From: Thiorhodococcus mannitoliphagus
GTDB lineage: Bacteria > Pseudomonadota > Gammaproteobacteria > Chromatiales > Chromatiaceae
Direction of reading: 5' to 3'
Assembly: GCF_010915725.1 (NCBI RefSeq)
Contig: NZ_JAAIJR010000042.1
Span: forward strand, 1 to 42,698
Length of the DNA stretch: 42,698 nucleotides
This document shows positions 6,825 to 14,527 of this stretch, one piece after another. The notes under the pieces were generated by a model. That model searched no databases. It was not told where the DNA came from and worked only from the letters and a program-made list of their open reading frames with translations. Position numbers and translations under genes: made by a program. Position 1 is the first letter of the stretch; each line of letters begins with the position of its first letter.

Positions 6825-8831
6825 ATGCCCGGACTCAATTCGCGACAACGCGAGGCGGTGCGCTACACCGCCGCCCCGCTGCTCGTGCTTGCGGGGGCGG
6901 GATCCGGCAAGACACGTGTGATCACCCGCAAGATCGCCTATCTGATCGAGGACAAGGGTCTGCAACCGCGCCACATCTGTGCAGTCACCTTCACCAACAA
7001 GGCCGCGCGCGAGATGCGCGAGCGGGTCAGTCAGCAGCTCAAGGGCGTCAACACGCGCGGCTTGCGGATCTCCACCTTCCACACCTTGGGGCTCGACATC
7101 CTGCGCAAGGCACCGGAGCAGGTCGGTCTGCGCAGCGGCTTCTCACTGCTGGATGCGCAGGACTCGGAGTCGCTCATCAAGGAGCATTTACGCGGCACGG
7201 CCGAGGTCGATGCCATCAGCGCGTCCGCCGTGCAGCACCGCATCTCGCGCTGGAAAAACGACCTGATCGATCCCGCAGCCGCACTGAGTCGTGCCGAAGA
7301 CGACTTCGAGGCCCGCTTGGCGGCGCTCTACGCCGATTACGAACGCAGTCTCCGTGCCTACAATGCCGTGGATTTCGACGATCTCATCCTCGCGCCGGCC
7401 CGTCTCTTCCAATCGCGACCCGCCGTGCTGGAAGCCTGGCAGGATCGCCTGCGCTATCTCCTCGTCGATGAGTACCAGGACACCAACAGCGCGCAATACG
7501 AGCTGGTGCGCTTGCTCACCGGCACGCGCGGCGCCTTCACGGTGGTCGGCGATGACGACCAGTCCATCTATGCCTGGCGGGGGGCGCGACCAGAAAACCT
7601 CGCGCGACTCCAGGAGGACTACCCGGAACTCAAGGTCATCATGCTCGAGCAGAACTATCGCTCGAGCGCGCGGATCCTGGGGCTTGCGAACACCCTGATC
7701 GCCAAAAACCCGCACGTCTTCGAGAAGCGGCTATGGAGCGAGCATGGGCCCGGCGACATGCCCCGCGTGCTGCGCTGCACCGACGAGGCCAACGAGGCCG
7801 AGCGCGTGGCCTCCGAGATCCTGCATCTCCACTTCGCCGAGAAGGTTCCCTTCGGCGACGTCGCCGTCCTCTTTCGCGGCAACCACCAGGCCCGGCCGTT
7901 CGAGAAGGCCCTGCGCGAGCACAACATCCCTTACTTCCTGAGCGGCGGCACCTCCTTTTTCGCGCGCGCCGAGGTCAAGGATGCGATGGCCTACCTGCGA
8001 CTGCTCGCGAATCCCGAGGACGACGCCGCCTTCCTGCGCATCGTCAACACGCCGCGCCGCGAGATTGGCCCCACGACGCTGGAGCGGCTTGCCGACTACA
8101 CGCGAGAGCAGGGCACGAGCTTGCTGGCCGGCTGCGAAGATCCTGGGCTTGCCGAACACTTGAGCGAGCGCCAGCGCAACCGTCTCGGCGCCTTCGTCGA
8201 TCTGATCCGTGAGCACAGGCGTCGCAGTGCGGAGGATCCGGTCGGCGGCGTGCGGGCGCTCATCGAGACCATCGACTACTACGCCTGGTTGCGCGAGCAC
8301 GCCTCGAGCCAGCGCGTGGCCGAGCGCCGCTACGAGAACGTCGGCGACCTGCTGGAATGGCTCGGCAAGCTCCAGAAAGGCGATTTCCACGACAAAGGGC
8401 TGGCCGATATGGTCGGGCACTTGACGCTGATGGATGTCCTGGATCGTCAGGAGGAAGAGGCGGGAGGCGACCGTGTTCACCTCATGACCTTGCATGCCTG
8501 CAAGGGTCTCGAGTTTCCGCACGTCTTCCTCGTCGGCATGGAAGAAGAGCTACTGCCCCACCGCAGCAGTATCGAGGAGGACACCATCGAGGAAGAGCGC
8601 CGCCTCGCCTACGTCGGTATCACCCGCGCCCAGCGCGCGCTGACCTTCACCTTGACCAGCCGCCGGCGTCGCTACGGCGAATGGATCCGCAGCGAGCCCA
8701 GCCGTTTTCTCACTGAGCTTCCCGCGGATCAGCTCGACTGGGGAGGCGAGCGCTCCGACACGCCCGAGAATCGCAAGGCGCGTGGCATGAGCCACCTGCA
8801 CATGCTCAAAGGGATTCTCGACGCCGGCTAG
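6825..8831 (+). CDS. rep: ATP-dependent DNA helicase Rep
   Basis: A superfamily 1A 3'-5' DNA helicase of 668 residues (E. coli Rep: 673), which removes proteins ahead of replication forks and restarts them. Motifs in order are the Q-motif LNSRQREAV, Walker A GAGSGKT at residues 24-30, motif Ia TFTNKAAREM, Walker B DEYQDTN, motif III GDDDQSIYAWRGA, motif IV EQNYRSS, motif V LMTLHACKGLEF and motif VI EERRLAYVGITRA. The insert GMEEELLPHRSSIEED and the C-terminal SRFLTELPADQLDW are characteristic of Rep rather than UvrD. The ATG at 6825 is chosen over an upstream ATG (6693) because it matches the family N-terminus and is preceded by AGGA. The gene stands alone between DUF2782 and tRNA-Arg. Confidence 0.95.
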   Translation: MPGLNSRQREAVRYTAAPLLVLAGAGSGKTRVITRKIAYLIEDKGLQPRHICAVTFTNKAAREMRERVSQQLKGVNTRGLRISTFHTLGLDILRKAPEQVGLRSGFSLLDAQDSESLIKEHLRGTAEVDAISASAVQHRISRWKNDLIDPAAALSRAEDDFEARLAALYADYERSLRAYNAVDFDDLILAPARLFQSRPAVLEAWQDRLRYLLVDEYQDTNSAQYELVRLLTGTRGAFTVVGDDDQSIYAWRGARPENLARLQEDYPELKVIMLEQNYRSSARILGLANTLIAKNPHVFEKRLWSEHGPGDMPRVLRCTDEANEAERVASEILHLHFAEKVPFGDVAVLFRGNHQARPFEKALREHNIPYFLSGGTSFFARAEVKDAMAYLRLLANPEDDAAFLRIVNTPRREIGPTTLERLADYTREQGTSLLAGCEDPGLAEHLSERQRNRLGAFVDLIREHRRRSAEDPVGGVRALIETIDYYAWLREHASSQRVAERRYENVGDLLEWLGKLQKGDFHDKGLADMVGHLTLMDVLDRQEEEAGGDRVHLMTLHACKGLEFPHVFLVGMEEELLPHRSSIEEDTIEEERRLAYVGITRAQRALTFTLTSRRRRYGEWIRSEPSRFLTELPADQLDWGGERSDTPENRKARGMSHLHMLKGILDAG

Positions 8832-8978
8832 GCGGGCGGCGAGCCCTTCACCCTCTGGTGCGGCGCGGCGCGAAATCCGCCTTTGACGATGCGGCCGCCA
8901 ACAGCGATAATCCAAAAGCTGAATTGAGCCTTCTTGCCGCTCCCGAACGCCTCCGGGGCCAAGCTCAAATCACTCAAA

Positions 8979-9055
8979 GCGCCCGTAGCTCAGCTGGATA
9001 GAGTACTGCCCTCCGAAGGCAGGGGTCACAGGTTCGAATCCTGTCGGGCGCGCCA
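8979..9055 (+). tRNA. tRNA-Arg (anticodon CCG)
   Basis: A 77-base cloverleaf with an encoded CCA. The acceptor stem GCGCCCG (8979-8985) pairs with CGGGCGC (9045-9051). The D-arm contains AGCTCAGCTGGATAGAG. The anticodon stem CTGCC/GGCAG frames the loop CTCCGAA with anticodon CCG. The T-arm is CACAG-GTTCGAATC-CTGTC with the GTTCGAA loop. The discriminator base is G. It reads the arginine codon CGG. Confidence 0.97.
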
Positions 9056-9390
9056 ATCTACAATGACTTACGCCATCCACACTGAAGCTCTCTGAATTGC
9101 TGCGCGCTCTTTGTGTCACGCTGACTAAGGTGGCCGCGCGGTTGCAGACGATGAATCGCCCGTCCTGCTCGCTTGCCTTCTTACTGCTGGCTGTTCGGAT
9201 CTCTGGCGGGTCCACTTTGCTATCTTACGACGCGCCATCCGCGGCTGCGGTCTAGCAAGCCCCCAAAGCGCGTTCCTGCACGAGCCTGGCTTTCCTGGTC
9301 GGCGTATTCCACGGCCTCCATGGCTCGGCGATAACGCCCCGGAAGATGCGGCACGACCCGATGACGCAAGCGCGTGGCAACATGCACGAA
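9056..9390. other. Gene-poor region after tRNA-Arg, possible gene remnant on minus strand
   Basis: No intact gene. The minus strand from about 9390 to 9220 is open without a credible start (RYRRAMEAVEYADQESQARA is part of it) and enters repeat B3. It may be the tail of a gene broken by the repeat; I do not recognise the family. Confidence 0.4.
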
Positions 9391-9475
9391 GAAAGTGCCC
9401 ATCAATTGTTTCCCGATGCGAGCGATGCCGCCCGAAATCCCCCCTAGCCCCCCTTTGCGAAAGGGGGGAAGTTGT
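9391..9475 (-). repeat. MITE family B, copy 3 (reverse orientation, one end lost)
   Basis: The element is inverted relative to the other copies. It begins GAAAGTGCCCATCAATTG and runs through the G/C hairpin to GAAGTTGT. There the terminal TTGATGG...CTTTC is missing and the remnant toxin reading frame begins. No flanking duplication is recognisable. Confidence 0.85.
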
Positions 9476-9640
9476 GGCGATGGCGTCTCGGAGATGCGCA
9501 TCTTTTACGGAACGGGCCACCGGCTGTATTTCATCCGCTAGGGCGTGGCCATCGTCGTGCTGCTGTGCGGGGGCGACAAGTCCACGCAGGCGCGCGACAT
9601 CGAGCAAGCGAAGGCGTTGGCCAAAGAGTGGGAGGGTTGA
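9476..9640 (+). pseudogene. RelE/ParE-family addiction-module toxin, 5'-truncated with internal stop
   Basis: Read in one frame, this is the C-terminal half of the small addiction-module killer family (the usual partner of TIGR02684 antitoxins): GDGVSEMRIFYGTGHRLYFIR, stop, GVAIVVLLCGGDKSTQ, ending AKALAKEWEG. The N-terminal half is replaced by repeat B3 (9391-9475). An in-frame TAG at 9539-9541 breaks the remainder, so it cannot make active toxin. The stop at 9638-9640 is three bases before the antitoxin start, the normal toxin-first operon order for this family. Confidence 0.8.
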
Positions 9641-9643
9641 GCG

Positions 9644-10024
9644 ATGGCTGAGACATTTTCGCGTTGGGACAGTGCCGACTATCTGAACACCGAGGAAGAC
9701 ATCCGGCTGTACCTGGAAGCCTGCATTGAGGAAGACCCCGGCGACGGCTCGCTGATTCGCCACGCGCTCGGGGATGTGGCCCGGGCGCGCAACTTCAGCG
9801 CCCTGGCCCGCGAGGTTGGCGTGAGCCGCGAGGGACTGCGTAAAGCCCTGTCCGCCGAGGGGAATCCGTCGTTTGCCCTGGTGCTGAAGATGGCGCGCGC
9901 GCTGGGTCTGGAGCTACATTTGACGCAGCGCGTGATTGAGCGGCCATCCGCTCGGGGCTCGGGCGCTCAGCCGGCAGGTGTCAACGCCTCAGCCGCCCAG
10001 CTCCTCGCGGGTCATGAATCCTGA
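9644..10024 (+). CDS. Addiction-module antidote protein (HigA-like, TIGR02684 type)
   Basis: A 126-residue antitoxin of the putative addiction module antidote family. The N-terminus FSRWDSADYLNTEEDIRLYLEA and the helix-turn-helix region ALGDVARARNFSALAREVGVSREGLRKALSAEGNPSFALVLKMARALG (from residue 46) are diagnostic. Members usually end shortly after this region at about 100 residues. Here about 30 extra residues rich in Ala, Gly and Ser follow and overlap, on the opposite strand, the small membrane-protein relic at 9989-10192. This suggests the original end was lost in a rearrangement. Its toxin is a pseudogene, so the protein is an orphan antitoxin or transcription factor. Confidence 0.78.
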   Translation: MAETFSRWDSADYLNTEEDIRLYLEACIEEDPGDGSLIRHALGDVARARNFSALAREVGVSREGLRKALSAEGNPSFALVLKMARALGLELHLTQRVIERPSARGSGAQPAGVNASAAQLLAGHES

Positions 10025-10192
10025 CTTGAGCGCCGCGCGACGCGAGAGCCCCCGACCGAAGCCCAGCATCAGCAGCCCAAGGACCACCTACCAGCTCGCC
10101 GCGATGTCGATCAGCACCAGGCCGCCGGCCCAAGAGACGAGGCCAATGGTGAGCCGCGCGCCTTGGTTAAAGTCGTCGATGTCCTGGCGCAT
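9989..10192 (-). pseudogene. Small membrane protein, possibly broken by an in-frame TAG
   Basis: From the ATG at 10192 the frame reads MRQDIDDFNQGARLTIGLVS, a first hydrophobic helix, and IAASW, then TAG (10088-10090), then a second hydrophobic helix VVLGLLMLGFGRG and a basic tail to a TGA at 9989. If the TAG is real, the product is a 34-residue single-helix peptide; if the frame was once continuous, it was a 66-residue two-helix protein. The start overlaps the stop of the gene at 10192-10536 (TGATG), so the two were co-translated. Family not recognised. Confidence 0.45.
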
Positions 10193-10536
10193 CAGGCGGC
10201 TTCGTCTCGCGCATGCTCGTAGACTTCGCGCAGGTGCTCCGGCAGGAGGTTGGCCGGGTAGGACCCATCGCGCAGCTTGCCGAGGTGCCACCACCAGTGC
10301 TCAAGGGGATGAGACGGGTCGTCTTCGAGGAGAAACGATTGGATGTCGTTCAGGCTCCTCACCTGATCCACCACCAGAGCATCAAGCCGGCCTAGCTCGG
10401 CCTCCTCCTCGGCATCCAGCTCCAGAACTCCCAGCCGACCACGCGTTTCGCGAAGGAGCGGCCCGTCTCCCATATCGAGCGCGAACTCAACCTCCTCAAG
10501 GTAACCATTCAGCCGAGCAAGTCTTGAAGCAGCCAT
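10192..10536 (-). CDS. Hypothetical soluble protein, 114 residues
   Basis: The start ATG at 10536 has a strong ribosome binding site (GGAGGAGG ending a few bases upstream), which favours it over an in-frame TTG at 10551. The product is acidic and helical. Its central part has two Leu-rich amphipathic segments around DAEEEAELGRLDALVVDQV, then SFLLEDDPSHPLEHWWWHLG, with a run of three Trp near the C-terminus. No signal peptide or membrane helix is seen. The stop overlaps the start of a small membrane protein (TGATG), which suggests a two-protein unit. I do not recognise the family; the context is a decayed accessory region. Confidence 0.6.
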   Translation of the reverse strand: MAASRLARLNGYLEEVEFALDMGDGPLLRETRGRLGVLELDAEEEAELGRLDALVVDQVRSLNDIQSFLLEDDPSHPLEHWWWHLGKLRDGSYPANLLPEHLREVYEHARDEAA

Positions 10537-10605
10537 TGAGCCTCCTCCCAATCCGGCAGGATTGTCTCGTCCGGACGATAGACCGTGGTTCTCCGCCCCT
10601 CGGCA

Positions 10606-10791
10606 TCACCCCGCCAGGACCTGATCAAGCGCCTGGAGGTAGGCCGCGCGTAGGGGGGGCTTGAGCTGGGTTGCTTGGATGCGCGCCATCAAGGCGTCCA
10701 TCTCGCCGTTGAGCACGGCGTCGTCGAGATACTTCGGCAGGCGCTCGGGCTCAATCTCAAGGAGCACAGCAGCGGCACGCACCAGGGACGC
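10606..10791 (-). pseudogene. C-terminal remnant of an unknown protein
   Basis: On the minus strand from about 10791 to the stop at 10606 the frame reads a plausible helical segment, including LLEIEPERLPKYLDD, LMARIQATQLKPPL and ALDQVLAG. Upstream of 10791 the DNA changes to an IS110-family transposase fragment on the opposite strand, so the N-terminus is probably lost. No family recognised. Confidence 0.4.
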
Positions 10792-11041
10792 TTGGCGATC
10801 ACCAAGCGCGGTCCCTCGGTGGCGCGGTTTTATCGCTACTTTGCCGCCCTGCGCCTGATCGCCCATGACCCGCTGGTGCGACGCTGGTTTCAGGTCAAGA
10901 CCGCGCATCTCGGGGGCGACCAAGGGCAAACAGGTCGTTGAGTTGATGCGTAAGCTCGCCAAGGCGCTTTGGTATCAGGCGCACGGACAGCCGTTCTGTG
11001 CCGAGAAACTGTTTAATCTGCGGCTCGTCGAGGGTGCCTGA
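10792..11041 (+). pseudogene. IS110-family transposase, C-terminal fragment with frameshift
   Basis: Translation gives the transposase IS116/IS110 C-terminal region (PF02371-like): ITKRGPSVARFYRYFAALRL, IAHDPLVRRWFQ, then a frameshift near 10920-10940, after which the next frame gives KGKQVVELMRKLAKALWYQA and ends at TGA 11041. The first frame stops at 10939-10941. The N-terminal DEDD catalytic domain is absent, so this is a dead remnant. Confidence 0.72.
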
Positions 11042-11656
11042 GGGCGCCTGGCGCCGCGCACACTGCGGCATCTGGAGAGCACGACCATGTTGACTTAAGC
11101 GCCTCATCCAAACGGGTATCACCGGTGTTTCCCCGTCGACCTCCGATCCACCCTCAGGCCACTTTGCAGGCCCCACCGTAGTCCTGAGGCGACGCCCGGG
11201 ATGGCCCATGGGCCACTTGCCCAACGAAACTGATTTGATGCCGCGCGTGCGCGGACATCCCATGCGAGAGGTTTGGTTGACCCCTTGGGTGCCCATCCGG
11301 AAATGCCATCTAAGCCCGTTCACGCGCACATGGCACGAAGGCAAGGGCTGGTTTGCGATAAGAGGAACTTATCGGAATGAGCCAACGTTTTCGTGCGAGC
11401 CGCGGGCGGGTAAACCATTAAAAATATGGATTTGCTTGGGTTCTGAGAGGATGGGAAAAGCCCTGACGATGGGCTACTTTCGGAGTGCGAGGGTCGACGG
11501 GCGTGCCCATCATCCGAACTCAGTGTCCTGCAAGATGGGCACGTCCGTCCAGCGCCGAGGTGACGCTCAAGCGCCGAGTGCGGACTTTGCCCATCCTGCT
11601 GCCCCGCGCCTTTTGGGTAAGGTCATTTCCGAGTTCGCCTAAAGCTAGAGCCGGCC
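11042..11656. other. Gene-poor stretch containing repeat C copy 1
   Basis: No convincing gene. It contains a 14-bp palindrome TGGCCCATGGGCCA (11202-11215) and repeat C1 (11449-11596), followed by a TAAGGTCATTTCCG segment (11618-11631) that matches the empty site of a MITE B insertion seen at 26580-26685. Confidence 0.5.
11449..11596 (+). repeat. Repeat family C, copy 1
   Basis: A segment of about 148 bp bounded by GGATGGG (left) and GGACTTTGCCCATCC (right), which are imperfect inverted repeats. It is similar over its whole length to 26414-26562. Internal blocks shared by both copies are CGGAGTGC, GCGTGCCCATCAT, AGCGCCGAGGTGACGCTCAA and GACTTTGCCCATCC. Homology continues to the right through TAAGGTCATTTCCG. 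Confidence 0.75.
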
Positions 11657-12259
11657 CTAAAACCCCAAGTGGCGATGGTCTGGCGCAGGCGCGGGCTGGT
11701 GGGTGCGCCGCTGGCGCATCCGGCGCGTCTTCTCGACCATGCGGAAGGTGGAGCGATTATTGTTGAAGCGCGACACTTGTGCGAGCGGAACCCAGAGGAC
11801 CTGGTGCGACTCGTCATTGCCGGGGATGAGCAGATCGTCCTCCATCTCGACCAGGAAGCGCATGTCATAGTGCTCATGACGCGGTCCACGCGGGCTCGCA
11901 GGAATGGTATGGACATCCACATCGAAGAGCGCTGAGTCCACGAGTCGAATATGGCAAGCGTCCAGGCCCGTCTCCTCTGAGGTCTCACGCAGGGCGACGC
12001 GCAGGATGTCCGCGTCGCCGTCGGCGTGCCCGCCCGGCTGGAACCACTGATCATGCTTGCGGTGGTGCAGTAGCAGGGCGCGCTCACGATCCGGGCTCAC
12101 GACCCAGGCCGAGCCTGTGACATGGCCGGGCCAGAGGTCGCAGTCGAAGCAGTTCTCGTGCTCCTGGACGAAGGCGATGGTCTGTCTGACATGCGCGGCC
12201 TCTTCCATGAAGGGGCTGCGATGCCGTTGCAGCAAGGTCAAGAGTTCACGGCGATGCAT
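11657..12259 (-). CDS. Nudix hydrolase
   Basis: A 200-residue Nudix-fold protein. The Nudix helix region reads GGHADGDADILRVALRETSE followed by ETGL, which keeps the metal-binding REx2EE core; the first Glu of the textbook Gx5E box is replaced, as in other PGGHADGD-type members. Before it lie AWVVSPDRERALLLHHRK and WFQPGG, the usual strands. The N-terminal 45 residues are helical. Members hydrolyse nucleoside diphosphates linked to another group; the substrate cannot be read from the sequence. The gene is downstream of csoS1D on the same strand with a 68-base gap and may share its transcript. Confidence 0.85.
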   Translation of the reverse strand: MHRRELLTLLQRHRSPFMEEAAHVRQTIAFVQEHENCFDCDLWPGHVTGSAWVVSPDRERALLLHHRKHDQWFQPGGHADGDADILRVALRETSEETGLDACHIRLVDSALFDVDVHTIPASPRGPRHEHYDMRFLVEMEDDLLIPGNDESHQVLWVPLAQVSRFNNNRSTFRMVEKTRRMRQRRTHQPAPAPDHRHLGF

Positions 12260-12327
12260 GGTCGGTTGACTCGCGGAATCGAAAGCGGCTGGTTGTTTCT
12301 TGGGCGATGCGCGTGCGGCACGGCGCT

Positions 12328-12942
12328 TCAGGTCCCGGACGGATTCTCTGCGGCGGCAACTGCCGCTGCGGCGGCCGCGTCAACATCGGCCTCGCTGCCG
12401 GCGATGGTCAAGCGGCCGAAGGCGCCAACCGCCCTCACATCGATAATGGAGATGTTCGCGGCCTTTTCCGCCTGGTTGGCGGCGTAGATGACATAGCCCG
12501 CTGGCTCGGTCTCGAGGATGAACATACTCTGGCCGGGCAGCATCATAGAGCCACGCCGATTCTGGCGGTTGATGAGCACCGTGTGATCTGGAGACATGGA
12601 GCGAATGATCTCTTTCCAGGCGACCTTGCAGGTTTCGCGGTCTTGGACCCTGGCGCCCATGTGGGTGAGCATGAGGCGGCCTGCCTCGATCACATTGCTC
12701 TGGTCGCGGTGGTGGATGACCATGGAGCCGAAGGCGCGCTCGATGACCTGCTGCGCCAGATGCACGCGTGTTGCTTTGAGCGCGATGTCGGTCAGGCGGT
12801 GAACGGCCATGCCGGGAGACACTTCGACCCAAAGGCAGGCATCCCCTGGGATCGGCAGGAATCCCTGGGAGACGGTCGCCATGTATTCAGCGAGCTGGGG
12901 CTGAAGAGAGTCGACATAGACGTATGTTCTGAGCTTGATCAT
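12328..12942 (-). CDS. csoS1D: Carboxysome shell protein CsoS1D (tandem BMC trimer)
   Basis: A 204-residue tandem bacterial-microcompartment protein that closely follows marine cyanobacterial CsoS1[88 protein letters not shown], and the BMC ending [17 protein letters not shown]. CsoS1D trimers stack to form a shell pore gated by a Glu-Arg pair; the equivalent here is E68-R69. It lacks the roughly 50-residue N-terminal extension of the cyanobacterial form. No other carboxysome gene is in the window, so it is a satellite copy away from any cso operon. Downstream is a Nudix hydrolase. No clear ribosome binding site is seen at the ATG. Confidence 0.93.
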   Translation of the reverse strand: MIKLRTYVYVDSLQPQLAEYMATVSQGFLPIPGDACLWVEVSPGMAVHRLTDIALKATRVHLAQQVIERAFGSMVIHHRDQSNVIEAGRLMLTHMGARVQDRETCKVAWKEIIRSMSPDHTVLINRQNRRGSMMLPGQSMFILETEPAGYVIYAANQAEKAANISIIDVRAVGAFGRLTIAGSEADVDAAAAAAVAAAENPSGT

Positions 12943-13547
12943 GATTGGCGCATACCGATGCTGTCGTCTCCAACCCAGGAGCAGAGCGTTCTGGCTTTGG
13001 GTCCGTCCCGGATGAAGACATGCGGGAGCGCGACGCCGCCGTGCGCTCGGCTAAATTAGCTGAGCATTATACAGGGATGCTGCGGCGCCTGCCCCCAGCT
13101 TGCACTTAAGCAGCAAGGCAGGATATGCCCTTGTTTCGGTGTCAGCGCCGCGCGGGCGTCGCAATTATTCACGGGTCGACAACGCGATAGTAACTCTGCA
13201 GTAGCGCGCTTTCTTGGCAGCTTTTCCTAGGAGCCTGTCCGACTTAGGATGAATCGGCTGCGGAATCGGGAGAACGGTCCCTTTCGCCCCGCTTTTTCGT
13301 TACATAGAACCACTATGCGCCTCAAAACCGGAACGAAATGGCCTCGCTCTCCCACTTCCTCGCTTCGATCCCCCCAGGTCGGACAGGCTCCTCGCCGCAG
13401 ATGTTACTTGGATCTCGATGCCATTGATTCTCGATACTGGGATCCGGTTGTCAGCGCCTAGCTCGAGACGCCTCGCCTGCGCACCTCCTTCCACTCTGAA
13501 TAGGGGGCAGCCGCGCCTCGGCGGCTTTGAGCTTCGGCCGAGACGCC
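12943..13547. other. Intergenic region with MITE A copy 2
   Basis: Upstream region of csoS1D (12943-13226), in which I see no clear promoter boxes, then repeat A2 (13231-13390), then about 150 bases downstream of the DUF2189 gene without a gene. Confidence 0.5.
13231..13390 (+). repeat. MITE family A, copy 2, 160 bp
   Basis: Same length and termini as copy 1, opposite orientation. The left flank is CTAG (13227-13230) and the right flank CTCG (13391-13394), one base off a perfect 4-bp duplication, consistent with later mutation. Confidence 0.88.
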
Positions 13548-14336
13548 TCAAGGCGCCCTTGGTACAAGGTCTCGATAGGCGTGCCAGGTCGCATGGCCCG
13601 CCAAGGGCACGGCCAGGAAGAGCCCGACATAGAAGGTGAGGAGGCCGGCCCCAACGATCGCGACTAGCAGGGCGGCCCAGAGCAGCATGGGCAGCCAATT
13701 CTGAGCCACTGCGCGCACGCTGGTCCGCATCGCCGTGAAGCCGTCGACGGGGCGGTCGATCAACATGGGGATGGTGATGGCGCTGACGCAGAAGGCACAG
13801 GCAGCGAAGAAGGCTCCGACGAGAACGACGGCGATCATCAGGGGCGTGTGCTCCCCCGACAACACGACCGTTGGGATGAAGTTGTCCCAGCTTGGAAAGG
13901 GGTCTTGGAAGAGCATGATGAACAGAAAGACAGAGGCCAGGATCCACAACTGCATGATGATTAGGAGGAACCCGGTCGCGATACCCAGTTGGCCCTGATT
14001 GCGTTTGATCGCTTCCAGCACTTGACAGTGCGCCAGCGATTCGCCCCGCTCCAATTGGTCGCTCATCCGGTAGAGCCCGATCGCGAGCAAGGGTGCCATC
14101 AAGAAGAACCCAGCGGTGAGGAAGGGCACCAGAAAACTGAGGTGACCAACGAGGGTCAGAAGGAAAATCGAGGCACTCAAGACAACAATGGCGCCGCCGT
14201 ACCTCAGGCTGTAGAGGGGGGCCACACGGATATCGTGCCAGCCCTTCTCCAGCCACTGCCAAGGGTGTCGCAAGGTCACCCGATTGACAGCTGGGTCCTC
14301 TTGGTCTATGTGCGGCTCAGAGGTTGTCTCGTTCAT
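13548..14336 (-). CDS. DUF2189 integral membrane protein
   Basis: A 262-residue inner-membrane protein of the DUF2189 family (PF09955). After a soluble N-terminus of about 20 residues, VNRVTLRHPWQWLEKGWHDI leads into about six membrane helices. The conserved loop GLYRMSDQLERGE lies after the second helix, and RPVDGFTAMRTSVRAVAQNW lies before the last pair. A strong ribosome binding site (GGAGGAGG) precedes the ATG. The function of the family is not known; members occur next to respiratory genes in many proteobacteria, but here neighbours are repeats and an outer-membrane protein. Confidence 0.88.
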   Translation of the reverse strand: MNETTSEPHIDQEDPAVNRVTLRHPWQWLEKGWHDIRVAPLYSLRYGGAIVVLSASIFLLTLVGHLSFLVPFLTAGFFLMAPLLAIGLYRMSDQLERGESLAHCQVLEAIKRNQGQLGIATGFLLIIMQLWILASVFLFIMLFQDPFPSWDNFIPTVVLSGEHTPLMIAVVLVGAFFAACAFCVSAITIPMLIDRPVDGFTAMRTSVRAVAQNWLPMLLWAALLVAIVGAGLLTFYVGLFLAVPLAGHATWHAYRDLVPRAP

Positions 14337-14527
14337 TGATGATCCTCCTCCTATCAGTTATCGATGCCTGAAATCCGCGTAGCGCGCCGATTTCGATCAT
14401 TTCATGACCAGTCCTTCGGTAAGCTTCCAACCCAAATCCAACAATTCGAACAGCCTCCTGGAGACGCAAGGGCAGGCTTCCTTACGTCCGGGTACCCACC
14501 CGTGTGTCGATCCGAACCCCGTCATCC

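Noticed and set aside
8970-9215. 81-residue minus-strand ORF over the tRNA, with the peptide [13 protein letters not shown]
   Set aside because: This is the well-known artefact produced by reading a tRNA gene backwards; the strand is occupied by tRNA-Arg.
11208-11642. 144-residue plus-strand ORF over repeat C copy 1
   Set aside because: It is made largely of repeat sequence, has no family features and is not conserved in the second copy.
12307-13059. 250-residue plus-strand ORF opposite csoS1D
   Set aside because: A high-GC antisense shadow; the minus strand has an unmistakable CsoS1D.
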